Assembly (NCBI GenBank): GCA_958496175.1
Contig: OY292275.1
Location: 1,178,001 to 1,242,000, forward strand
From: Sisyra terminalis
Lineage: Eukaryota; Arthropoda; Insecta; Neuroptera; Sisyridae
Direction: 5' to 3'
DNA length: 64,000 nt
In this document: positions 48,084-62,149 of the stretch, one piece after another
Layout of the letters: the number at the start of each line of letters is the position of its first letter
Numbering within the stretch: position 1 is the stretch's first letter
Program-made: the position numbers and the translations under genes
The notes under the pieces: generated by a model
The model's database searches: none
Seen by the model: only the letters and a program-made list of their open reading frames with translations
What the model was told of the DNA's origin: nothing

Positions 48084-51000
48084 ATAGAATGATCCATAAA
48101 TTATCAAGATGACATATTTTTACGTCTAAAGTAATGACTTTCTAAATTCTTACTACAGTAATGAATTTTCCATATTCATATTCAGAAAAAAAAAATATCT
48201 TCAAAATAGTAACAATTTTTCAAATCTAATGTACGAATAATTCAAAAACAATTTATTAGAAGTACAATGGATCCATATGGATCCAAAAGTCAATGAAATT
48301 GATTCAAATATCTATAAACTTTCTTGGAATGAAAAACTTCAATATGACAATGCTAAAATAGAAGCATGGGGCAGGAAAAATGGTGGGCAAGGTCCCAGAT
48401 AGTTACCTCTTTTGTTTCATGATATTTGATCCCCTGACAAAATATCCCCAAGACAAAGAAACCCTGGAAAAATTTAATATGTATTTTAAGACGAATTTTT
48501 AAAATATTTTGTCCCCATTTCTCGCTTAGTTTACGAGATATCGATACTTAAAAATTGAAAAAAAAATAATTTCCACTTTTTAGACGAATTTCCCTAGATT
48601 TTCAATAAAAAAGGGATTTGCTTAAAAACCACCTGTTTTTTTTTTGAGCTTAAAAGTTTAAGGAATGGCTCCAGAGGCGAAGCCTCTTAAAAGTTCCCTT
48701 AGTAACATCAATATCTAACAACGTAATTAATTAACAAGTATTTAATTTAATTAGTGAATAAATAGACTAAATAGAATAAATTGTTAGAGATATTTCTATC
48801 CCCTTCCTCTTTTATCCCCGTGATTCCCCCAACACTATACGCATTAGTGGTAGGTTTCAGGATACAAAAAAAAATAATTAATAATCGAAGGATCAATTGT
48901 CGGGGATATTTTGTCTAAATGATAATTTGAAGTAAATTAGTTCGGGGATGTTTTATCTGGGGATATTTTCTCTACGAATATATTACTAGGGGATCAAAAC
49001 CGGCCATTTCTTATTAGGTTTGGGGAATTATTTCATACGTTAATACTGATACAGTTATTGCCAAAAAATTGAAATTTTCTTCACTCAATTTTTGTAAAGA
49101 TTTAATTTTCCCTACCCCCCCTCCTTTTCTTCTAGGTAAAGTTTCACTCATATTAATTATTTTTTTCTCAAAGTTTCCTTGTAAAAACTTATGGGGGAAA
49201 ATCTTTTGTAAATTTTTCTTTTGGTAGATCTATTTGTTGATACTTTATCAAGGTACCCTATGAAGGGAACCTTGTGCTAGTAAAAGGAGGCAAAGTTTTG
49301 CAAATAATTTCAAAAGTTTCAGAAGTTAGCCTCTTTAAATTTTGATTAAGGGTACCCAAGGTATTCTGCTTTTGATTCCCTAGAAATTCTCTAACTTTTC
49401 AGATGGGAATTTACGTTTTTCCCTGGTCTATATTTGTATAAAATACCGATGGAATTTGATAAATTTTTGAGAAATAAGATCAAAAAAACTTTCGGGTTCT
49501 TCATAAATAATCTATTGAGCTTTCCTTGCTTTTTTCCCTTCATCTTTTCGACCCTAAATTTTTGGTAAAATCGTTATAAAAAGCTTTCTTCTTAAATCTC
49601 ACTTTTGATTTTTCAATAGTTTCCAATGTTTCTAAGTGCAAATTATCCAGAAAAAAAAATAGATCAACTCTTTAAATGTAACACTTTTTTTTTCGATTTA
49701 TTCTTCAAAAATAATTGGTTTCCTTATGCAAATTTTTTAATTCGCTGCAAGCATTTAATGCCAAAAACTATCGTGCTTCATATAGTTAGCAAAACACGCC
49801 AATTTTTTTTTTTTTTTGGAAATATTACCAGCAGGGTTTTACAAAAGTAAAGAGAAAAAAAAATCGTTTTTCGATAGATTATATAAACTTCATAAAAAGT
49901 TATTTTTGAAACGAAAAAAATTACCCCAAATTGGTATATACATAAGTGTTAATACTCAACACTACCAATTGGCCAATTGTTAAAATTTGATGCAAATTTA
50001 TTCTCAACAAAATTGTCAAATCATTGCGATTTTTACTTTCAATCGCAAGACAGAAATATGAACTCACGAAGCAGAATCGAGTCAATGACTTTCCCATCTC
50101 ATGTTTGCCTCAAATTATCCAGCTCAAGTTGAAAATATAATGAATATGTAACAAACGACATACCACCATAGTAAATATGTGTAGTACGTACTTATGGATT
50201 GTAAGTATGTGGCATGTTTTGTTGTACTTATGAAAAAAAATCAAATCATCGGAAAAAGCGTTCAATTCCCAGCATTGTCAACCGTTTTAGACTAATGGGA
50301 ACGAAACTCTCGCGCCATCGCCACAACAATACCAACAACAACAACAACAACAAACGATATTATTGTCTTTGGGACATACAATCTCTGTTTCGCTTTTCAT
50401 TATTGAGAATTGCAAACCACCCATCACATACTATGAAATTGTATAACAGACCGGAAGAACCTACAACGATTAGCCACATGTTTAAAGATATGTTCAGTGA
50501 TATGGTGGGAAAATTCAGAGGCTTAATCATCTACAATTATAAACTAAGTTCAGTACATTTTTGCCAAAAAAAACTCTGAAAAAATTGATTTGCACTTTTC
50601 CTTTGTTGCAATTTAAAACTTTAATGCAACAATTGCTCTACGGTCAATCCCAAAACTTTCATGGAAACATAAGAAATTCTAAACTAAACAGATGATGAGT
50701 CCATGACGTCATTGAACCGGTTTAATTAATTGGATTATCAAATGGCATTGAAATGCAGTGCCAATTTTAGATGCAATTAATTGAAATTTTTCCAATTTAA
50801 AACCAACATATTTTACATATAAAATAGAATGTTTCACACAAAAAATTGTCTACAAAAATTATTTTTAAATAAATTGGGAAACTTATTTAAAGAAAATTGC
50901 TTCAATTAAAATAATTAAGTGATTTCCAATTAAAAATAATGAATAATTTTTTCAGAAGTTATAAGAATATACGAGCCATTTATTTTGAAAGTGAGTTAAG

Positions 51001-51399
51001 TCCATTTCAAGAACAATCCCTATAGTGTTATCATTTTTAACCATAGGAACTAGGGAAGATACTAAGGAGGAGGAGGGAGTAATTGGCGTTTTTGTTAACA
51101 ATTAAAATCAGTTATTTCTGAAAACTAAGCAGTTAAATAATTAACATTCTTTGTTCTAGTTACAAGAAGAAGAATCACCATGGACTTACGCCACTTTCAT
51201 AATAAATGAGTCATAGTTCGACAATAACTATTGTAGAACAAAGCAAAGTTATATTGAAGGAATATTGGAAAATTTTAATTACTTTAAGAAAGAAATTTAT
51301 CTATTTATCTATATTTCAGGAATAGAAATGAGAAAAAAAAATTATTAGAAATTCAAGAGAAATTTTTTTTGTCAAATGTGCAGACAAATTGCATTAGGA

Positions 51400-51830
51400 A
51401 ATGAAGGTTCAAATTGTGCAACAATCGCTGTTGTTTAAATCACAACTTAAAGATTCAAAACTGTTGAAAATACAGAGAAAGCTTCAAAGAATTTCCAACA
51501 ATTAAAAAGTTTGATTTTTCCTTTAATTTGAAAATTTGTCTAAAGGAACTTTTAAAGACCAAAGCTTACAGCGTTATAACATAAATCAAGCTTTTTAATT
51601 CTTGAAAATTCATTGAAATATTTCCAACAGTTTGAAAGCTTAAAATTTAAATTTTATTGGCAGAGATTGTTGCACAAAGTTAATTTTTACAGTCAAATGC
51701 ATTTTTGCCTTGTAAAATTTTGGGAAATTGGATTTAACTTCAAAATCAACAACCTTGAAGGAAATTTTCTTTCGATTTCCGAAAAAAAAAACTTATTTCT
51801 TTTCCCGAAAAATCCAAGCTTATTGATTTA
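51400..51830. repeat. Diverged relative of the 55.6-kb repeat
   Basis: It shares GATTCAAAACTGTTG(G/A)AAAT and a following TTCCAA(C/G)A-TTAAAAAG pattern with the repeats at 55.6-56.2 kb, at lower similarity. Confidence 0.45.
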
Positions 51831-52279
51831 GTAGACAACTTTCCTTTTTCCAAATTTAATAAGTAAAGTTGCACTTAAAAGAAGAGGATAACTATATTAT
51901 ACAACAGTCCCTGCAATTAAATATAATTTACAGTCAAAATAAGATAATTTACAGGCTTTAAAACCACCGAAAAATTCGTGAATATTTTACTGAATTTTAG
52001 AGAAGTAAAAACCTTGATTTGTTCTACAAAATGCATTATAATTTCTTTTCAAATCCACGATTTTCAGGATATACACTAAAATTTTGTAATTTGACCAAAT
52101 CTGGAACTAAAAAAGATGTTTTTCTCTAGTAATTTTGATATAAAAAAAAATTGGAGATTATTTCCACGAATAATAGCTTGAGGTTCAGTGCCAGTAGACC
52201 ACGGGATTCTTCAAGAAGCACTAAAATAAATCATTAAACAGAAAATTTTGTTATAAAAATTTGTAAATTCAGATATTCT

Positions 52280-52475
52280 ACACCATTGTATCCTAACCTG
52301 TGGTCCGCGGTCCCATTTAAAAAAGTTTGTTTTTTATTTTTTAATTCAATACTAAAATATAATATTGTCCAAAAGTTGCACCGTTTTTTTCACTCAGAGG
52401 TCCTTGACATTATGCTTAATTTCCTTGGGTGTCCGCGGCTGAAAAATGTTAGGAACCGCTGATCTACATTGTCAT
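52280..52475. mobile_element. Probable hAT-like MITE remnant
   Basis: It begins with CTGTGGTCCGCGGTCC and ends with GGTGTCCGCGGCTG through TTAGGAACCGCTGATCTA. Such ends are typical of hAT-derived repeats. A further fragment, GTTAGGAACCGCTGTTCTAC, lies at 52,732-52,751. Borders are not exact. Confidence 0.5.
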
Positions 52476-52916
52476 TGTTATGTTAACGTTTTAAATATTA
52501 TTGAAAAGTTTGTACAAATTCAAAATATATTAAAATATTAATTTTTAATCCTTTGCACTCGAGATCACTATGAATCATGAGATTTTTAGAATATTTTAAC
52601 TAAAAATTTAGAAAAAGTCTATTATGGTTATCGATAATTGACGATTTTTTACTGAGAAAATTCAATTTTAATGACCCCAACTGAAAATGACTAGATATCT
52701 ATTAAATTTTAAAATGCTTTATGATTAAAAAGGTTAGGAACCGCTGTTCTACACAATGGCAAATGTATCATTGTAAAATATTTCCTATTATACATTGCAA
52801 TGATGTGAGCCTAGTTATTGGTGATTATTGTGAAAAAGTCATTACCCTTGTATCTATATTTCGTAGATTATATCTAAGAAATTTGAAGGACCTACTTCAG
52901 ACATTACTGCTTACAA

Positions 52917-53110
52917 CAGAGGTCTCCAATTTTTTTGAGTTTAGGACTACATTTTAGAATGTCAATCGAGTGGAGAAAAACATTTAATTTCGACGATAAA
53001 TTTATCAATAAATGACTTCAACTTTTGTACCCAAGTATTGCCATTATGGATAGTTGTAAAATGATCAACAGGTACTATAGAATCTGTGAGCAAAGAATTG
53101 GGAACTACTG
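52917..53110. mobile_element. 194-bp hAT-like MITE with 8-bp target duplication
   Basis: The left end CAGAGGTCTCCAATTTTT and the right end, reverse-complemented, CCAGTAGTTCCCAATTCTTT form short terminal inverted repeats. The flanks GCTTACAA (52,909-52,916) and GTTTACAA (53,111-53,118) agree at 7 of 8 positions, as expected for a hAT insertion. There is no coding capacity. Confidence 0.7.
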
Positions 53111-55599
53111 GTTTACAACAATGCGTTAAAAACTATTAAAACTTCAAACATTCAAATAAAACTAAACTAAATTTGGCATGAAGTTTTAGCAAAATTAACA
53201 CACTTCCTATTCGATTCTTCCACTATTGTTGTGGTTTTCATTAAACATGCCTAAATAATTTTAAAAATAATTGCATTTCCAAAGCAAACTTTCCGCGTGA
53301 AGGGAAGAGTTTTCCCTACATTGAAAAATCTGGCAACCCAGTGTAGACAATTGGTTTAAATTTGCAAAAAATTAGTTGATTCTTTCGGCTTGTAAAATTC
53401 AGAAAAAAAAATATTTTTTTCCAAGTTGAAAGTTTCTAGTTTCCTTTTACATTGAATAACGTTGGAGAATTCTTCATAAAATTAGTGGAAACTTAGTATT
53501 CAAATCTGATTGAGAACAATTGAGAAAAAATTTGGTTATGAAATTAAAATTAAAAAAGAAAAAAAAACATAGACATAGTTTTTGTCTCGCAACCACAAAG
53601 CATTAGATATAGAAAATATTTTATTAATTTAATCAATTGAATTTAATTAGAATTTCGTGGAAACAGAACTCGTTAGATATCAAGCAACTAGTCGATTGGT
53701 GTTTACTATAGGTACATATTACACTTATGTATATATTCTAAGCACATCACATCCCATCGCATCATACCTACATTGTTGGTAGTTCGAGAAATTTAATTTT
53801 CATACTACCGTTACAAACAGCGGTAGCTAATTTTTTTCTTTCTTTTCTCTCACAACATACATAATAATAATTTAAATATGTATGATAATTGTTGTGTTAA
53901 AATCTCAACACACGCACTACTCACTGTCCAAAGTTGTGCATATCAATTGGACTATATGTATGGTTTCGATCAAATGTATTCTCTTTTACAAAATATATTC
54001 GTCGTTATTATGTAATAGCTGGATAATATCACATCCAACTAACATTTAATATGAGTCTCACGCTTCTTTCATTCATTTTTATTTTATATTAATAGATACT
54101 TGGAATCATTAAAGCTCATAGGTATATCGATAAAAATTAACATTTACTAACGGGAATTACTGACGAGTGATATTATTTTCATTGAAGACAAACTTTTGTC
54201 ATTCATCAATCCGTTTTTATTTTTAAAAAAAAAAACTTTTTCCCTTTTCGATAATATTTCAAATTTCCCGCAAATCCAATATTAATAAAAGTGAATAACT
54301 TCTAATGTGTCGAAATCAATATCAAATCAAAGACAGAGACCAAAAATGGTAAATACGTAGGTCTAAGTGAAAACCAAATATAATAATCACTATCACAAAT
54401 TTGAACTAAATGATTGTTGTCATTGCGTTATAATTCTTATGCGGTAATATTCCTATTCCTACATTTTCTAGGATATTCCTTATGTTCGGGCGCCATACTT
54501 GATTAAAAAAATAAGGTTAGATTTTAAACGTCATGTTGATTCTTTGTATTATTTAAAATGTAATATTTTCATTTTTAATGGAAAAATTATTACGAAAAAG
54601 CAGTGTTTTATATGTATTTAATAAACTAATGTTCAAAACAAAGTATTGCGATTTCAAAAAAGGGTAAAACAAGTACAATTTATTAATCTAATGTTCACCT
54701 TTTAATCACATTTTTTTTAGGTGATTTCTTCAGTTTTCCCAACTAATTTTGATCAAAATTAGTGTAAAATCCCTTGAAAAGTGAAATTTTTTAAATATTT
54801 CAAACCAAGCAACTGATAATGCCGAAATTTTAAACAGAATATCAAATGTAACCCTCCAATTTCAAGGATAGGTATTCAAGCAAATTCACCAGGATTCATT
54901 GCATTTTTGCATTTAAAAATATTTTAATCTTAAATCACTTAGTAACTGTCTTTTTTTAGATAAATGAAACATTACCATGTACAAAAGTTATGCTTGGAAG
55001 CAATTTTCAATGAATTAAATCAACGTAGCGAAAGTATGGGGTGGAAATATCTAAACTTTGCTGTATATATTCGCCGTGTAAACGGCGTTGCTTTTAAAAC
55101 ATGGATTACGTTAAATCGAACCACAATGAATCGAAAATGAGGAAAACAAATATTTTCGTTTTTGTATCCTTAACGAAAAAAAACGGTTTTAAAAATACAA
55201 ATTTTATTTCTTGCAGAATAGATTTAGCTAATGTATTGCTATTGATATTTTCGCATTGCTTCTAAACAAGCAGAGGAAATTACAATGGAATTGTAGAACA
55301 AATCAAGCTTTTCACTTTTTTTAAAGTTTAGTAAGAAATTCATGAACTTTTCTGTAGTTTTGAGGTCTTAAATTTTAATTTTATCGTAGAGATTGTTGCA
55401 TAATATTAATGGTAGCTTTCAAGTGCAATTTTACTTGTAAAATTTGGAAAGAAGAAAATTTGTAAGCAAAACCAATAAACTTGGATTTCTCGGAAACAGA
55501 AAACAGAAATGAGGCTTTTTTTCAAAGGAATTGATTTTGAAGTTAAATTCAATTTCTCCAATATTTTACATGGTAGAATGCATTTGAAAGGAAACATTG

Positions 55600-56390
55600 A
55601 GATTGTGTCACAATCTCAGTCTTTAAAAATAAAATTTGAGGAATCAAAACTGTTGGAAATATTGCGAATGCTTCATTAAATTTTCCAAGATTAAAAAGCA
55701 TAGTTTGTTAAAAACAACTAAGCTTTATATTTCAAAAGTTCCCTCAAAATAGTTTTCAAATAAAGAGGATATTTTTTTCAAAGTAATTGAACTTTGAAAT
55801 TAAATTCAATTTCCCAAAATTTTACATGGCAAAATAAAATATTACATTGTGCAATAATCTCAGTCATAAAAATTAAAATTTGAGGATTAAAAACTGTTGG
55901 AAATATTGCGAATGTTTGATTGAATTTTCCAAGATTAAAAAACTTAATTTGTTAAAAAGAACTAAGGTTTATTTTTTAAAAGTTCTTTCAAAAGAGTTTT
56001 CAAATTAAAGGACAAATGAGGCATTTTAGTTTTTGGAAATTCAATGAAACATTCGCAATATTTTATTGTAAAGTTTCAATTTCAATTTCGCCAAAATTTT
56101 ACATGGAAAAAGTGCATTTGAAAGAAAACATTGAGATTTTGAGATTGTGCAACAATTTCAGTCTTTAAAAATAAAATTTGAGGAATCAAAACTGTTGGAA
56201 ATATTGCGAATGTTTCATTGAATTTTTCAAGACTAAAAAGAGCTAAATTTGTTAAAAACAACTAAGCTTTATTTTTCAAAAGTTCCCTCAAAATAGTTCT
56301 CAAATAAAAAGGCAAATCAAGTTTTTTAATTCTTGGAAATTCAATGAAACATTCGCAATATTTTTTGATTAATTTTAGATCGATTAATTG
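55600..56390 (+). repeat. Diverged tandem repeat, about 245-300 bp units
   Basis: AATTTGAGGAATCAAAACTG followed by TTGGAAATATTGCGAATG recurs near 55,640, 55,885 and 56,185. Each copy is followed by AATTTTCCAAGATTAAAAA and AACTAAGCTTTAT-like sequence. Parts also occur inverted (GAAACATTCGCAATATTTT near 56,045 and 56,345). Confidence 0.8.
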
Positions 56391-59300
56391 TAATCTATTG
56401 TTAATTGACGGCGCTACGGAAACTGCTACCGGTGAATAACACTTTCATTAAACATAAATTAGTACTTTTTTTAAAGAAAATCCCTTTTTTATATATTACC
56501 GTACTTAAAATTTTGTACTTTTAGGTATGTACACATCTGGGATCATTCCAAATATATAATATACGGAAGACTGAAAAGTTATCCAAGTATTTCACCAAAA
56601 GATTTTTCTATCAGTCCAAATCTGGTTTTGCATTATTTTGAAAAGATATCAGAAACTAATTAACTTATAAATTTTAACCCTTTTGTGGGATTGATTTATT
56701 CAATTTATAAGAAAACCTCTTTATTTCTGATTTCTTTTCAATAACGATAAAAATTAAAGTCAGGGGACTAAAATTGCAAGTAGTATACAAAGTTTTAATA
56801 CTATAAACCAATTAAATAATTATAGTTTTAGGGTGAAAGATGTATTTTAATCCAGAAGATCTATTCTCGAAAATATTGATGAAATCTTAGAAAGCATAAA
56901 AAAAAGGTAGAGATAAATGATGCTACAATATCGCCGAAGAACAAAAAAATAAGAAATAAGATTTCAAGAAAACGGTTGATATTTCGGAGCCGCAAGCATT
57001 GGCGCAAAAACTTGTTAAATCATATTTCCGTCTGTGAATCTTCGGCTAAACGTAAAAAAATCCAAGTTTTTATCAAAAAAAAAAAAAAAAACAAGATGTT
57101 AAACGATGATAAAAGAGTCCCATACGAAAATATCAATCAAACATATAAATAATTGAAACCAGATAAAGTGATCAAAATGCTGGAAAATAAACGGTATGGA
57201 AAATTCTTTTAAGTTTTTTATTACAAATATTGTACTTGTATTTTACTTTCAGATCTTTTTTGTCCCAAAATTGAATTGATTGATTGGAAAAGGCTGGAAT
57301 TGCTAAGCAGACAAAAAATTTCTACAAGAAAAAATATCAAATTTTGAAAAATTTGGTTCCAAGATTTTTATAGTTTTGGGACCAAATAACAAACATGTGT
57401 TGATCATTTAAAACTGAATAATTGGATAAAATATTTTCGTCAATTAGGAAAATTTATAGTGGAAAAATGATTCAAAAAGGATGCGTTTTTAAAAGACCAA
57501 GAATATTTATTATGACAACATCACGTGGAACTTATTTTCAAAGAGAAATCATATGAATCAAATGAAAATTGAATAGGGATAGGTGCGGTTTTGTAGGTCT
57601 CTTCATATTCGAATGAATATGCTCGTCGTCTGCATTTTCGCTTTTTTCCAATTTAATTAAATAAATCCGAGTGGCGATCGATCGAAAGTGATAATTCGCC
57701 CATTGTTCTCGGCCCAAACTCCTCCCAATATCGTGATATGTCAATACCTGTGCCTCTCTATCATAAAACCCCTCGAAATGTTTTTTTTTTATTTTCCTTT
57801 TTCTTTTTTCGATTTGATCTTTGCAAGAAGAAGCTCTGCTCGATTACAACAGCACGCCATGCCACTTTTTAATTTCGTTATATCGCTTAATGATTTATGA
57901 TACCAACGGGGCCAAGAAAAAAAATATATAAGTTATTTTTAATAAATATCAGCGTGTGCGATATAAAAGTTACAAATTAATATAAATGTATAATTTTCCG
58001 GTTTCTAAACACGCCTTTCAGCCATTATTGGCCTATTGATCTGACAACTAATTAGTCTAATGTTGTTTTTTTTTTTTAGTTGAAAAGTTAGTGACCCGAA
58101 GTTAGTGATTTGGACCTGCGGTCAAAGTCAAAAGTCTCCCGGAAGCCTCTACGTATATATTTACAAGAAATTTCTTGTTAATACGTATGGCTTCCGTCAG
58201 GGAAAGTGGCAAGAACACAACGCCACGCAATGCCAATTTTCACGCCATCGCCTCCGTTAATTTTATCTCAAACGCACATTTATCATTTCCTCAATCGATC
58301 TGTCATTGAAGTTTACAACTTTTGATCAATTTCTTCGACAGTTAAATCGTTTGAGTTGCAACCAAAAAACATGCTAAGCATAGAAAAATTTTGGTCAAAG
58401 TATAAAATAGACAAGTACTAGAAATGGGTTGGTAGGAATGCATGGAGGAAATTTTTTTCAAGTTGGTATGTTTTCACGTCTTATATACTCGTTTACAAAA
58501 TAACGTTATTTTCACCACATGTTGACATCTATCATATTTGAAATTGAAAGAAATTGACATTTACTGGAAATATTAAAAGCAATGGATATAATTCATGATT
58601 TTATGCTTAAAAATAAAATTAAAAGCCAAAATAAACTATTCAACAATAATTGGTATACGGAATACTATAATAATTACTTCAAGTTTTTCTTATTATTATT
58701 AATAACTTTATAATTTTTGCAGAAATTTCCAAAGCAATTCTCTTTAGATAAAACATATTTCCCGTCAATGTATAAAGTACCTATATTCAACTGAAGAATT
58801 GTCCCAAAGATGTGGTACTAGAGGTGGAGGCCAATGAATTTTTAAAATCACATATATAATAAGAAACGAAGAAGATGGTTTTATATAAATCCGTTATATA
58901 GTAAATAATATTCGTGTTTTACAACATAAAAATTCAACATTTTTTTTAAGTAAAATATTCATGATTTGGTACAAATATTTTTTCTACAAGGCACTCTCTG
59001 GTAATATCTCACTCTCTACTTCGTTTTTTTCAAAAATTCGCGAACTTTTCCAATTCGCAAATTTGTTAATAATTTAGTTTTGATTAATAATTGATCTTTT
59101 GTCCCTACCTATTAATCACGATTGATTTATTCGCGAATTGAATTGAAAACAGAATAAAAAATGAGACGTTGAGTTAGTGGTATGTACAAAAACTACTTGT
59201 ACCCATGCTTTTATTAAATATTGTCTTCTTTCTTCCCAATTATGCTTTACATATTTAGACTTTGTACATATGGTCAATATTCAATTCATTAATACGTTAA

Positions 59301-59815
59301 GTTTAACCAATTTTGGTTAATTTTTATTAAAAAAAAGTACTGGTATACCTTCTTTTACCCTCGAAAGTTTGTGAGCAACCATTTGAATAATTGTACTAAG
59401 ATTTACTAAATTTTATTATTTAGTACATCAACTATAACTTAAAATATTGATAAACATATATTTAAACTTAAAAAAACTATGAAATCTAAAAATTAAAATT
59501 TTCTCCAATCGCTAGCATTACATAAATGGCTTAACTATTTTTCACTAGTCGATTTGGCTTCGACATAAAAGCTAATCAATAATAAAAAAAAAATTATTAG
59601 CCGAGAACATGTATGGAAATATCTGCAAAAATAATAAAGTATGAAATAGTTGTATAAATTTCAGTATACCTGTATTGTTTATTATGTTATTTTGGCTTTT
59701 TATTTTATTTTTGGGTACAAGATCATTAACGGATTCAAAACAAATGATGATTTTTTTTTCTTAATTATATCGAAAATATTGTTGGGAATGACAAAAAAAA
59801 ACTGTAAAAGTTTAA

Positions 59816-59839
59816 CCTCTTAATATTAATATTAAGAGG
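59816..59839. repeat. Perfect 24-bp palindrome
   Basis: The half-site CCTCTTAATATT is followed directly by its reverse complement. A similar core, TTAATATTAATATTAA, occurs in the arms of the hAT-like MITE near 35,590 and 36,200. Confidence 0.9.
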
Positions 59840-60089
59840 TGCCGCATCGCAAATTTCGATTTTCCATTTAAATAACATGGGTACAATATTCTCTTGCACT
59901 TTGGAATTGTATAGCTCACGTTAGTGACAAGATTTCGGAATGACCAAGGTATATTCTTGTAGAAAATTGAATCATCATTCAAACATCGTCATTCCCAACA
60001 ATATTTTCGATATAATTAGAAAAAAATTATAATTTTTTTTGAATCAGTCTAATGTATTGTTATGGAATCTCCGCAGTACTCAAAAATAC

Positions 60090-60146
60090 CCTTGGGGGGG
60101 GGGGCACGTGTCCCCGTGCCTCCCCACCCCTCTAAATCCGCCCTTG
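60090..60146 (-). mobile_element. hAT-like terminal fragment with G/C runs
   Basis: The minus strand begins CAAGGGCGGATTTAGAGGGG (60,127-60,146), a sequence type common at the ends of hAT-like transposons. It leads to an 11-G run on the plus strand (60,094-60,104) and the E-box CACGTG. It lies inside the 58.4-60.6 kb element, so it is either nested or part of it. Confidence 0.4.
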
Positions 60147-62149
60147 ATTTATCTAATTGATAAAGTTTCAACTATTAAGATAAATTAGGCTAAAAGGAGT
60201 CAATCTGTAATCCGCGGGCCTCATAAAGCCCACTTCGAAAATTTTCCGATCCGCAAGATTCATCAAACTTTTAAGAAGTCATTTGTTTTATAAGATCCAA
60301 AGTGGTGAAAATCAATACATTTATTAAGTTTACAGTGTATTTTAATCTATTTTCGATATAATTAAGTAAAAAAAAATCATCATTTGTTTTGAATCAGTCT
60401 AAAGATCATGAATTATATCTATTCCTTTTAATATTTCCAGTTAATTTTTATTTCCACCTTGTAGGTTTATTTCTGGATATTTTAAATATGGCGGTAGATG
60501 TCAACACGTGATGAAAATAAAAACATACCACCAACTTGAAAAAAAAATCCCCCATACATTCCTACCAACCCATTTCTAGTACTTGTCTATTTGATACTTT
60601 GACCAAAAAATTTTCTTAGTAGATAGTCACGTCCGAGTTTTTCGTCGTCATCCCACAATCACGTATCAGTCCAAATTGATAATAACAATATCCGTTCCCT
60701 ATTTAATGATTCACTTTTCACCAATTTTAGATATTTCAATTTGAAATTTTTCTCGCACGGTCTTTCCTTCAACAATCGATAATTAGGTATAGGTATTATT
60801 ATTTTGAGAAAATTGGGTATCGACATGAATAATTTTGCGGTTTGATCACTATGAAGTGTTGGACGGGGGGATTATTTCGTGACTGGAAGCATTGTTTCGA
60901 ACAAAATGAAAAAAAAAGTGAATGTTTATGTATGATCTCATTATTCAAAAGTGATAATTAATGTAATTCCAGCAGCAGCTGACTGCTTTGCTTAATTATT
61001 ATGCTTGTGGAGCAGCAAACATAATAGAATTGGATGACGGCTTATGCAATTTGCTTGTGCATATGATGAATAAGTGGTTTGTATTTATTGCACTTTGCAC
61101 TGAATGTGTAGTTCTCTCTTAGGTATATAGGTGGATACTTGTAATTCAATTACAAATTCTTCTGCGATCAATAATTACACTTTTATTGCGTTTCGATTCG
61201 ATCGATTTTTAATTGCGCGATTTCATATCGAGGGAATTTGGTTTTGTTCTTGTAAAAGAGTTTCATCTCACGCCTCATTGCCTCTGCTTTGAAAATTTTC
61301 ACATATATTGAAACTTATAATTTCGCGTAACTGTACGTTGCGATAATCGCAACGTTTCAACGAGACTATATGTATCGAGAAGATAAAAAAAAAACGTTAC
61401 CAAAGTAATTGATTTAATTCCGCGCAATTATCCAACAAAATTTTCAAATAGTACTACAAATTTTATAAAAAAAAACGGTAATTTTTTTACAAAAAAAAAA
61501 GAACAAAGCGATTGAAGATTTGCACTAAAAGTTCACTAGAACAAATCGGAGTGGAAAAACTTTCTCTCGAATTTATCATTTTGAGTAATCGTTATGTTTC
61601 AGTTTTAGTTTCAATAGAAAGTATTGCAGACTCGTTAAGCTTCTAACTACTCAATTTGTGTACAGAGGCTAGAGGGAAAGTTTTTTTTTTTTTTTTTTCG
61701 TTCGAATCGCACACACCTGTCAGAACGCACCCTTAACTAACTTGGAAAAATGGCAAAGAGAAATTATCAAAAACCAACTTCTAATTTTATTTAGAAATCA
61801 CCACAACGTTTAAATTGTAGCTACTTTCAAAATAAAATTTTAGAAATTGCTTTTTTTTTAAGGGCCGTCAACTACCACACCACTAACCATCGCACATTGG
61901 TCACGTCCAATCTTTCGATTTTTCAGAGACGAAACCACAATTATTGAGACAGGAAATCCTCTTATTTTCTTTTGGTAAATTTAAAAAAAAGCAATCATTT
62001 AATTGACCACAAATACTAACACAACGGGGAGGGATATTCTAACAGGATTAATCCAAAAATCATAGGTTTTCATGAAATGTTTTTGCCAAAAATAATACTA
62101 ATGTAACCTTGAGTTAAGTACATTTATTTTAGGTGATTAATGATTTAAT

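Larger units (their letters stand above)
58380..60618. mobile_element. 2.2-kb element with about 220-bp terminal inverted repeats
   Basis: 58,380-58,605 reads back inverted at 60,405-60,618. Shared landmarks are TTTTGGTCAAAGTAT, GACAAGTACTAGAAATGGGT, TTGGTAGGAATG, GTTGACATCTA and GGAAATATTAAAAG. Inside, a second inverted pair (59,750-59,800 with 59,990-60,030) shares TATCGAAAATATTGTTGGGA. No long open frame is present, so it is non-autonomous or decayed. Target duplications were not resolved. Confidence 0.75.

Noticed and set aside
48660..48700. Terminator-like hairpin AGAGGCGAAGCCTCTT
   Set aside because: Bacterial-type terminators are not expected here. The stem is short and could be a transposon end.
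50214..50579. 121-codon plus-strand frame
   Set aside because: It contains an (AAC)n run read as poly-Asn, shows no domain and has no supporting splice or promoter context.
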